Below are positions 17,357 to 23,271 of a DNA stretch of 64,000 bases, piece after piece (positions within the stretch are counted from its first letter, which is position 1; the number at the start of each line of letters is the position of its first letter). Source of the stretch: Caryophanales bacterium UBA6985 (GTDB taxonomy: Bacteria; Bacillota_I; Bacilli_A; RF39; UBA660); assembly GCA_002450035.1 (NCBI GenBank), contig DJYF01000052.1:8609-72608 (forward strand), read 5' to 3'. A program made the position numbers and the translations under genes. The notes under the pieces were generated by a model that did no database searches, was not told the origin of the DNA, and worked only from the letters and a program-made list of their open reading frames with translations.

Positions 17357-17422
17357 ATGAGTCTACTATTGTGTAATCTAGTATATTGTTTATTCTTATT
17401 AGTAATAACGGTTTTAATATAA
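17357..17422 (+). CDS. Possible 21-residue membrane peptide
   Basis: Tiny ORF starting one base after the sortase stop, behind AAGAGG. The product (MSLLLCNLVYCLFLLVITVL plus Ile) is entirely hydrophobic and would form one membrane helix. It ends exactly at the following terminator. Position and composition suggest a real small membrane protein coupled to the sortase, but chance is possible. Confidence 0.35.
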   Translation: MSLLLCNLVYCLFLLVITVLI

Positions 17423-17446
17423 AAGTAGAGTAGTACTCTACTTTTT
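17422..17446 (+). terminator. Intrinsic terminator after the sortase
   Basis: Ten-base stem 17422-17431 / 17435-17444 with T run. TATAAT for cmk follows at 17453-17458. Confidence 0.88.
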
Positions 17447-17480
17447 GTATGTTATAATACTATTATAAGAAGGTGAGTAT

Positions 17481-18062
17481 ATGGTAATTACATTAGATGG
17501 TTTAAGTGGAACTGGTAAAAGTTCTATATCAACTCTTTTAGCAAAAGATTTGAATTTAAAACAAATTAGTTCAGGAGATTATTTTAGAACATTTGCATAT
17601 CTATTAGAAAAGAATAAATTAGATATAAATGAGGAGACAATTAAGTATTTTAAAACACTTAATATTGAAAGGAAAAAAGGAAGACTTTATTTAAATGATG
17701 AAGATATAACATCTCATATTAAAACCAAGAATAATAATATAGAGTCTGCTCGTATAGCAAATGAAAAACTAATACAAGATCTTGTTGATGAAATAGAACA
17801 TAGAGAATTAACTAGTAATTCTATTATAGATGGAAGAGATGTTGGAGTTCGTTTTGGTGATGCGGACTTCAAGTTCTTCTTAACAGCAAGTAATGCTAAT
17901 AGACTAACTCGTGCTAATATGACTGAAGATGAAATAAAAGAAAGAGATAAATGGGATTTAAAAGGTAATATTAGAAAGAGTAATGATATTATTGAAATAA
18001 ATACTGATGGTAAAACATTAGGTGAAATAGAAAAAGAAATATTAGATATTATAGGAGAGTAA
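17481..18062 (+). CDS. cmk: Cytidylate kinase (short form)
   Basis: 193-residue (d)CMP kinase transferring phosphate from ATP to CMP/dCMP. P-loop DGLSGTGKSS at the start, SSGDYFR substrate-binding turn, IDGRDVG motif and an R-rich LID (NANRLTRAN) are visible. The usual bacterial length is about 220-230, so the NMP-binding part is compact. AAGGTGAG precedes the ATG. It heads a run with the ASCH gene (four bases on) and a DUF3592-like gene. Confidence 0.88.
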   Translation: MVITLDGLSGTGKSSISTLLAKDLNLKQISSGDYFRTFAYLLEKNKLDINEETIKYFKTLNIERKKGRLYLNDEDITSHIKTKNNNIESARIANEKLIQDLVDEIEHRELTSNSIIDGRDVGVRFGDADFKFFLTASNANRLTRANMTEDEIKERDKWDLKGNIRKSNDIIEINTDGKTLGEIEKEILDIIGE

Positions 18063-18066
18063 ATAT

Positions 18067-18396
18067 ATGAAAATGCATTTAGATGACGCATACTTTAACA
18101 AAGTAAAAAATGGTACTAAAACAATAGAAGTAAGACTTAATGATGAAAAAAGAAGAGAGCTTAAAGTAGGAGATATAATAGAATTTCAAAATAGAAAAAC
18201 AAAAGAAGTAATTAACTGTAGAGTTAAAAATCTTTATATTTATAATAATTTTGAAGAATTATATAAAAAACATGATAAAATATCTTTAGGATATGAAGAA
18301 AGTGATATTGCTAGTCCTTCAGATATGAGAGAATTCTACTCATTTGAAGACACAATAAAAAACGGGGTTGTAGCAATAGAAATAGAAGTGATTTAA
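18067..18396 (+). CDS. ASCH domain protein
   Basis: 109-residue cytoplasmic protein made up of a single ASCH (PUA-like beta-barrel) domain: N-terminal MHLDDAYFNKVKNGTKTIEVRL, then KVGDIIEF and the FSFEDTIKNGVVAIEI-like ending. ASCH domains bind RNA or modified nucleosides and are thought to act in translation or nucleoside hydrolysis; the exact role here is unknown. It follows cmk by four bases and abuts the next gene. Confidence 0.85.
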   Translation: MKMHLDDAYFNKVKNGTKTIEVRLNDEKRRELKVGDIIEFQNRKTKEVINCRVKNLYIYNNFEELYKKHDKISLGYEESDIASPSDMREFYSFEDTIKNGVVAIEIEVI

Positions 18397-18822
18397 GTGA
18401 TTCAAAAAGTAACTCTAAAATATGTAGTTATAGCAAGTTTTATATTAGGTGTAATGTTTACTTTATCCTTTGGTATATATGGATATAGTTATTATGATAT
18501 CTATTTACATCGTGATACAACAGGTGGCATAGTTGAAAAAGTAAACTTAAAAGATGGTACATCAGTTGTAAGATATACAGTAGAAGACATTACAGTTAAA
18601 AAGACTATGCATTTTATAGATACAAATGTTAAAGAAGGAGACTCAATAACTATCTATTATGATAAACGTAATCCTGGAGCATCTTTTATCTATGAACAAG
18701 CTATGATGATTTTTATTCTTTTCTTATTTGGATTATTTTCTTTAGGTATATTTGTAGTAACATTTATTATCTATAAAAAAAGACCTAAAAAGAAAAGTGT
18801 AAAAGTTTTGTCAAAAAAATAA
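18397..18822 (+). CDS. DUF3592-like two-helix membrane protein
   Basis: 141 residues starting with GTG directly after the ASCH stop, with GAAGTGAT as ribosome site. Two membrane helices (about 8-30 and 106-130) flank an outer beta-rich segment with the DUF3592-like pattern VVRYTVED then GDSITIYYDKRNPGAS. It ends in a lysine-rich cytoplasmic tail. Function unknown. Confidence 0.72.
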   Translation: MIQKVTLKYVVIASFILGVMFTLSFGIYGYSYYDIYLHRDTTGGIVEKVNLKDGTSVVRYTVEDITVKKTMHFIDTNVKEGDSITIYYDKRNPGASFIYEQAMMIFILFLFGLFSLGIFVVTFIIYKKRPKKKSVKVLSKK

Positions 18823-18882
18823 TCAAAAGATTATCAATTATAATATATTAGTGTATATTGTAATTGTAGGGAGTGATTAATA

Positions 18883-19092
18883 ATGAATTATCCATCTATT
18901 GATAAAATTTTAAACATAATTGGATCTAAATATATTCTTATTCATGTTGCTTCACAAAGAAGTAAACAAATAATTGAAAACGGTTATCTTCAAAAGAAAG
19001 AATCTGAATATGTTTCCAAGAAAGAAATAGGTAGAGCTTTAGAAGAAATTGAAGCTGGATTAGTAAAAGTTATTAAAAAAGAGGATAATTAG
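18883..19092 (+). CDS. rpoZ: RNA polymerase omega subunit
   Basis: 69-residue omega subunit, which wraps the beta-prime C-terminus and aids polymerase assembly. MNYPSIDKIL, the SKYILIHVASQRSKQI helix (usually K/R-rich AAKRARQ) and the RALEEIEAGLV motif match the family. GGGAGTGAT precedes the ATG. It is apart from the usual gmk-rpoZ-coaBC context. Confidence 0.93.
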   Translation: MNYPSIDKILNIIGSKYILIHVASQRSKQIIENGYLQKKESEYVSKKEIGRALEEIEAGLVKVIKKEDN

Positions 19093-19107
19093 TTATCCTC
19101 TTATTTT
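19079..19107 (+). terminator. Intrinsic terminator of rpoZ
   Basis: Ten-base stem 19079-19088 / 19093-19102; the stop codon TAG falls in and beside the TTAG loop. The T tract is imperfect, so some read-through into the next gene is likely. Confidence 0.8.
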
Positions 19108-19118
19108 GTGGAGGTTTT

Positions 19119-19454
19119 ATGTTAGTATTATTAGAAACATTTATTATCTTTATATTAAGTTTAGTAATATTTATAACTAGTAAGAATATTTTATACTATG
19201 TTACATTTGGTTTATTAATTGCAATGTTAATTCCTTTTATTAGATTACTATTTAAAAGAGGAACTAAAGCACTTAGTATAGGATATACATATACAAGTAC
19301 AAATATAATATTAGTAGTATTAAATCTAATACTATATACATTATTCTTTATATTTAATATAAATGTTATTTTATACGTAATTATTGGACTTAGTGGTTTA
19401 AAATTAGCAATTGATGTAGTAAAATTAATAACTGGAAGAGAAATTTTAATTTAA
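19119..19454 (+). CDS. Four-helix membrane protein of unknown function
   Basis: 111 residues, almost wholly hydrophobic, with about four membrane helices and one basic loop (LLFKRGTKAL). Start supported by GGAGG. No family recognised. It lies between the rpoZ terminator and the infC promoter. Confidence 0.6.
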   Translation: MLVLLETFIIFILSLVIFITSKNILYYVTFGLLIAMLIPFIRLLFKRGTKALSIGYTYTSTNIILVVLNLILYTLFFIFNINVILYVIIGLSGLKLAIDVVKLITGREILI

Positions 19455-19457
19455 TGC

Positions 19458-19485
19458 TTGACAAGACCATATTTCATGGTATAAT
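19458..19485 (+). promoter_or_regulatory. Strong promoter of the infC-rpmI-rplT operon
   Basis: Consensus TTGACA (19458-19463), 16-base spacer, TATAAT (19480-19485). It gives a leader of nearly 200 bases. Confidence 0.92.
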
Positions 19486-19491
19486 CAAATT

Positions 19492-19655
19492 GTTTTAAAA
19501 AGGAAAGCGATGTATCCACATCCACCCGAGTTGTGCGAATAGTACTGGGTAAGAAAGCCAAATATAAGTTATTAAAAATATTAAATTCTATTGATAATTT
19601 TTTATAATGTAAAAAAGGTTTTTAAAGTGGATACAATTTGTATTCACTTTTTATT
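19492..19655 (+). promoter_or_regulatory. L20-type leader with attenuator
   Basis: Structured untranslated leader before infC. A terminator hairpin (19624-19635 / 19639-19650 plus T run) lies before the gene. TGTATCCAC at 19511-19519 is the exact reverse complement of GTGGATACA at 19627-19635, the 5' arm of that terminator, so a long-range antiterminator pairing is possible. The conserved-looking GAGTTGTGCGAATAGTACTG and GGGTAAGAAAGCC lie between. In Bacillus, L20 binds such a leader, mimicking its 23S rRNA site, and favours termination. The same logic is inferred here. Confidence 0.82.
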
Positions 19656-19687
19656 ATTTAAAGTTAAGTTAAGTGGAGGTGTTTAAC

Positions 19688-20236
19688 ATAGCAAATTTCA
19701 ATAATAAAAAACAAAACAAAGACGAATTACCAATTAATGACAGAATTAGAGTTCCTGAAGTAATGTTAATAGGACCAAATGGAGAACAAATGGGCACTAA
19801 GAGTATTGAGTTCGCAAGAACAATTGCTCAAACAGCAGGACTTGATCTTGTTCTTATGAATCCTGGTAATGATCGTGCTGTAGCTAAAATCATGGATTAC
19901 AACAAATTCAAATATGAAAAGAGCAAGAAACAAAAAGAAGCACTTAAGAAACAAAGAGCAGCTTCTAAAGATTTAAAAGAATATCAATTATCAGCAAAGA
20001 TTGATATTCATGACTTTGATACTAGAGTTAAGAATTCTCGTGAATATTTACTTAAAGGTCATAAGATTAAAGTAACTATTCGTTTTAGAGGAAGAGAAAT
20101 GGCTCATACAGAAATTGGTGAAGAAGTTATGTTACGTTTTGCTGATGCTTTAAAAGAAGTATCAACTATTGAAAGCAAACCTAATTTAGAAGGTAGAACA
20201 ATGACTATGTTCTTAGCACCTATAAGCAATAATTAA
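19688..20236 (+). CDS. infC: Translation initiation factor IF-3, apparent ATA start
   Basis: 182-residue IF-3, which binds 30S subunits and proofreads start codons. N-domain motifs NDRIRVPEVMLIGPNGEQ and the C-domain IDIHDFDTRVKNSREYL and KVTIRFRGREM are normal. No ATG, GTG or TTG is well placed: GGAGG (19675-19679) is followed, eight bases on, by ATA at 19688. The GTG at 19673 overlaps that ribosome site. A rare start fits the known habit of infC, where IF-3 represses its own non-canonical start (AUU in E. coli). Confidence 0.93.
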   Translation: MANFNNKKQNKDELPINDRIRVPEVMLIGPNGEQMGTKSIEFARTIAQTAGLDLVLMNPGNDRAVAKIMDYNKFKYEKSKKQKEALKKQRAASKDLKEYQLSAKIDIHDFDTRVKNSREYLLKGHKIKVTIRFRGREMAHTEIGEEVMLRFADALKEVSTIESKPNLEGRTMTMFLAPISNN

Positions 20237-20248
20237 GGAGGAAAAAAG

Positions 20249-20443
20249 ATGGCAAAAAATAAAATGAAAACTCATAAAGCAACTGCTAAAGTTTTAAAGA
20301 AACACAAAAGTGGAAAATTAACTTACATGAAGAGTGGTAGTACTCATAAAACTGCAAAGGATTCTTCTAAACAAGTAAGACAAAGAAGAAACAAAGGACA
20401 ATTAGCGAAAGGAATAGCAAAGAGACTTAAGAAAGTTATCTAA
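20249..20443 (+). CDS. rpmI: Ribosomal protein bL35
   Basis: 64-residue basic ribosomal protein with the family pattern KMKTHKATAKVLKKHKSGKL at the N-terminus and a lysine/arginine-rich remainder. AAGGAGG precedes the ATG. Second gene of the infC operon and subject to the L20 leader. Confidence 0.96.
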   Translation: MAKNKMKTHKATAKVLKKHKSGKLTYMKSGSTHKTAKDSSKQVRQRRNKGQLAKGIAKRLKKVI

Positions 20444-20461
20444 TCTATTAAGGTGAATTAA

Positions 20462-21010
20462 ATGACAAGAGTTAAAGGCGGAAACGTTGCAAAGAATAGA
20501 CGTAGAAAAGTTTTAAAAAGAGCTAAAGGTTACTTTGGTTCAAAACATAGATTATTCAAAACTGCTCAAGAACAATTAATGCATTCAGGACATTATGCTT
20601 ATAGAGACAGAAAGATGAATAAGAGAAACTTCAGAAAGTTATGGATTACAAGAATCAATGCTGCTTGTAGAATGAATGATATTTCTTACTCAAGATTTAT
20701 CAATGGACTTTCTAAAGCTGGAGTTATTATCAATAGAAAGATGCTTTCAGAAGTAGCTATCGATAATGCTAAATTATTTGCATCATATGTTGGAATTGCT
20801 AAAGATGCTTTAGCTGGTAAAACAGTTAAAACTGCTGAAGTTAAAAAAGCTAACAAAGAAGTAGCTGCTGCTACTCCAGAAGTTGAAGCTGAAGCTACTG
20901 ATTTAAATTCATTAAAAGTTGCTGAATTAAGAGAAATGGCTACTGCTAATGGAATTAAAGATGCTGCATCAATGAAAAAAGCTGAATTAGTTGAAGCTTT
21001 AAGCAAGTAA
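20462..21010 (+). CDS. rplT: Ribosomal protein bL20 with C-terminal Rho-N-like extension
   Basis: 182 residues against the usual about 118. Residues 1-117 are a normal L20: [27 protein letters not shown], then [14 protein letters not shown]. After an Ala/Glu/Lys/Thr linker (about 118-147) comes a helix-turn-helix segment, [18 protein letters not shown] then [10 protein letters not shown], the signature of Rho N-terminal/SAP-like nucleic-acid-binding domains. L20 is an early 50S assembly protein and the likely autorepressor of this operon; the extra domain might alter RNA binding or tie the ribosome to nucleic acid. Confidence 0.94.
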   Translation: MTRVKGGNVAKNRRRKVLKRAKGYFGSKHRLFKTAQEQLMHSGHYAYRDRKMNKRNFRKLWITRINAACRMNDISYSRFINGLSKAGVIINRKMLSEVAIDNAKLFASYVGIAKDALAGKTVKTAEVKKANKEVAAATPEVEAEATDLNSLKVAELREMATANGIKDAASMKKAELVEALSK

Positions 21011-21031
21011 TTAAAATAAACAAATATCAAT

Positions 21032-21057
21032 AAAAACACCGTATGGTGTTTTTTTTA
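21032..21057 (+). terminator. Terminator of the infC operon
   Basis: Nine-base stem with GTAT loop (AACACC/GGTGTT core) and long T run. Confidence 0.93.
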
Positions 21058-21104
21058 TTGCATATTTTTGCTATAATACAGTCAAGAAAGTTGGAGGTGT
21101 TTAT

Positions 21105-21713
21105 ATGGCGCGTGAGAAAAATACAAAGAAGAGTAATAAACATGTAGATGCAATATTAATACTTTTAATTTCAGTAATTATTATTGCTGTTATTATATTA
21201 GGAGTTGTTCTTATCATCTCATTTAAACATCCTGAAGAAAATACTCCTGATAAGAATCCTGGATTAGTAACTGATACTAAAGAGTCTTATCAAAAACATT
21301 TAGAAAGCTTACTTAATGATGACTCAGTAAAAGAGATTCCTCTTACTGATGCAGCAACCGAAAATTCATATGTTGTATTAGGAACAGATAATCTAGTTTA
21401 CTTAGTTAAAAATACAGACAACCAAGATGATATTCCAGGAGCATCAGGAACTGTTACAAAAGGGAATAAATACGAGGGTATTACAAATGTAGCTGATATT
21501 ATGTCAGTTAAAACAGTTGATTCATTTGGTGTATATGCCTTAACTAGTGAAGGCACATTATATATTCTTGATTTAGATAATAATACTGCTTCTTCATCTA
21601 TTACTCACTCATATAATTGTAATGGCGAAGTAATAGAAGTATATAGTCAATTAAATGAATTATATGTAAAGCTTTATGATCAAACATCAGCAAAATTCGG
21701 AGAGATTTGTTAG
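21105..21713 (+). CDS. Single-pass membrane protein, unknown
   Basis: 202 residues. A lysine-rich cytoplasmic start, one membrane helix (about 16-42) and an outer domain. That domain contains short beta-strand-like repeats (YVVLGTDNLVYLV, GVYALTSEGTLYIL, ELYVKLYD) reminiscent of propeller blades, too few for a full propeller. Not recognised. It has its own terminator. Confidence 0.6.
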   Translation: MAREKNTKKSNKHVDAILILLISVIIIAVIILGVVLIISFKHPEENTPDKNPGLVTDTKESYQKHLESLLNDDSVKEIPLTDAATENSYVVLGTDNLVYLVKNTDNQDDIPGASGTVTKGNKYEGITNVADIMSVKTVDSFGVYALTSEGTLYILDLDNNTASSSITHSYNCNGEVIEVYSQLNELYVKLYDQTSAKFGEIC

Positions 21714-21720
21714 TGATAGT

Positions 21721-21750
21721 AAAAGATGATTTATAATCATCTTTTTCTTT
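21721..21750 (+). terminator. Intrinsic terminator
   Basis: Ten-base stem 21721-21730 / 21736-21745 and T-rich tail. Confidence 0.88.
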
Positions 21751-21803
21751 TGTATTTAATATAAATATTTAGTATAATTTTTTATAGGGTGGAGGATGAT
21801 AAA

Positions 21804-22394
21804 ATGATTACAACTTTTGTTGGACCAATGTTCAGTGGTAAAAGTGATTCATTAATAAATATTTATAATAAAATTTGGAATAAAAGCATAGTAATTGCTT
21901 TTAAACCTGCAAATGATTCAAGAGATGAAAATTTCATTAAATCAAAGAATTGGGAAACTAAAATTCCTGCTACATTTATAAGTGATTTAAGTGAGATTCG
22001 TCCATATTTAGAAGATGGTAAATATAAGACTGTTTTTATTGACGAAGCACAGTTTTTAAAAGGAGATGTAAGTGTACTTACAGATCTTTCAGTAGACTAT
22101 GATATTGATTTCTACATTGCAGGTCTTAATATGACAAGTGAACAAAAACCATTTGGAATTATGCCTCAAATACTTGCAGTTTCAAATGATATTCAAGTTA
22201 TTACAGGTTTCTGTGAAGAATGTAATAAACCATCATATTATACTTACTATGAAGGTGAAAAAAGCAGTGATGTATTAGTAGGAGACAATAAATACAAGTC
22301 ACTTTGTCCTGCTTGTATAGCTAAGAAAAATGCGAATACAAAGGTTAGAAGCAGACTTAAAAAAATAAGTCCTAGAGGGAGAGAGAAAAAATGA
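21804..22394 (+). CDS. tdk: Thymidine kinase
   Basis: 196-residue type II thymidine kinase of the salvage pathway. P-loop GPMFSGKS, Walker B VFIDEAQF, the lasso motif and a zinc site of four Cys (CEEC, CPAC) are visible. ATG 21804 fits the family start MITTFVGPM; GGAGGATGAT lies before it and the GTG at 21789 is part of that site. It overlaps tmk by ATGA, so dT to dTMP to dTDP enzymes are coupled. No thyA in the window. Confidence 0.93.
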   Translation: MITTFVGPMFSGKSDSLINIYNKIWNKSIVIAFKPANDSRDENFIKSKNWETKIPATFISDLSEIRPYLEDGKYKTVFIDEAQFLKGDVSVLTDLSVDYDIDFYIAGLNMTSEQKPFGIMPQILAVSNDIQVITGFCEECNKPSYYTYYEGEKSSDVLVGDNKYKSLCPACIAKKNANTKVRSRLKKISPRGREKK

Positions 22395-23194
22395 AAGGTA
22401 AATTAATTGTAATTGAAGGAACAGATTGTTCAGGCAAAGAAACGCAAAGTAAGCTTTTAATTGAAAAACTAAGTAAGAAAAAAATAAACATAGAATATTT
22501 TGGATATCCAAATTACGAATCTCCTTCAGGAAAAATAATTGGGCTTCCATTTCTTGGCAAGAGCTATCTTGCTCATGAATTATTAGATGATGTAAAAGAA
22601 GAGGTAAAAGAAAACTTAACAAATGTTGATGATTCTCTTGTTGATAAAGTTTTAAATGAAGCAGGGGAAGCTCTAAGTAAAGGTTGGTTTAAGGAAGGCG
22701 CACCAAATGTAGATGGTAAAGTTGCATCTTTATACTATGCTGCTGATAGACTTTATAATAACAGTTATGTTTTAGATAAAGTTAACAATGGAACTAGTTT
22801 AATTCTTGACAGATATGTTTATTCAAACATGGCTCATCAAGCAGGTAAATATGAAGAAGAAAACAAACGTAATGAAATGTATAAATGGCTTGAAGAATTA
22901 GAGTTTAAAACTCTAGGCTTACCAACACCAGATGTAAAAATTTTCTTACATATGCCAGTTCCATATATAAATTTACTTAAGGCCAAAAGAGAAGAAAAAC
23001 TTGATGAAAATGAAAAGGATATTTCTTATTTATATAAGGCTGAAAAATCATACTTAGAAGTAGCAAAAAAATATAAATTTATTGTTATTGAATGTATAAA
23101 AAATAGTGATTCTGAAGTATCTTTAGAAAATATAAAATCTATCGAAGAAATAAACGAAGAAATACTTGAAAAAGTTATGAATTTAATCAAATAA
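22391..23194 (+). CDS. tmk: Thymidylate kinase (long form)
   Basis: 267 residues, longer than the usual about 210. P-loop EGTDCSGKETQS, the DRYVYSN dTMP-binding motif and the YYAADR helix identify a dTMP kinase. An insertion of about 40 residues (about 60-105) sits after the first helix pair and the LID region is lysine/glutamate-rich. Such long forms resemble eukaryote/archaea-like dTMP kinases seen in some Firmicutes. ATGA overlap with tdk. Confidence 0.88.
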   Translation: MKGKLIVIEGTDCSGKETQSKLLIEKLSKKKINIEYFGYPNYESPSGKIIGLPFLGKSYLAHELLDDVKEEVKENLTNVDDSLVDKVLNEAGEALSKGWFKEGAPNVDGKVASLYYAADRLYNNSYVLDKVNNGTSLILDRYVYSNMAHQAGKYEEENKRNEMYKWLEELEFKTLGLPTPDVKIFLHMPVPYINLLKAKREEKLDENEKDISYLYKAEKSYLEVAKKYKFIVIECIKNSDSEVSLENIKSIEEINEEILEKVMNLIK

Positions 23195-23222
23195 TCAGTT
23201 AAATTAATTGATTATTTTTTTT
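23190..23222 (+). terminator. Terminator of tdk-tmk
   Basis: Inverted repeat ATAATCA...TGATTAT (23191-23215) followed by eight T. Its 3' arm overlaps the next promoter's -35 box. Confidence 0.8.
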
Positions 23223-23236
23223 GTATAAATTATAAT
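23208..23236 (+). promoter_or_regulatory. Promoter of the T4SS cluster
   Basis: TTGATT (23208-23213), 17-base spacer, TATAAT (23231-23236), about 35 bases before the first ATG. It overlaps the tmk terminator. Confidence 0.65.
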
Positions 23237-23271
23237 TATAAAGAGAGATTATGTAGGAAGAAGGAAAATAT

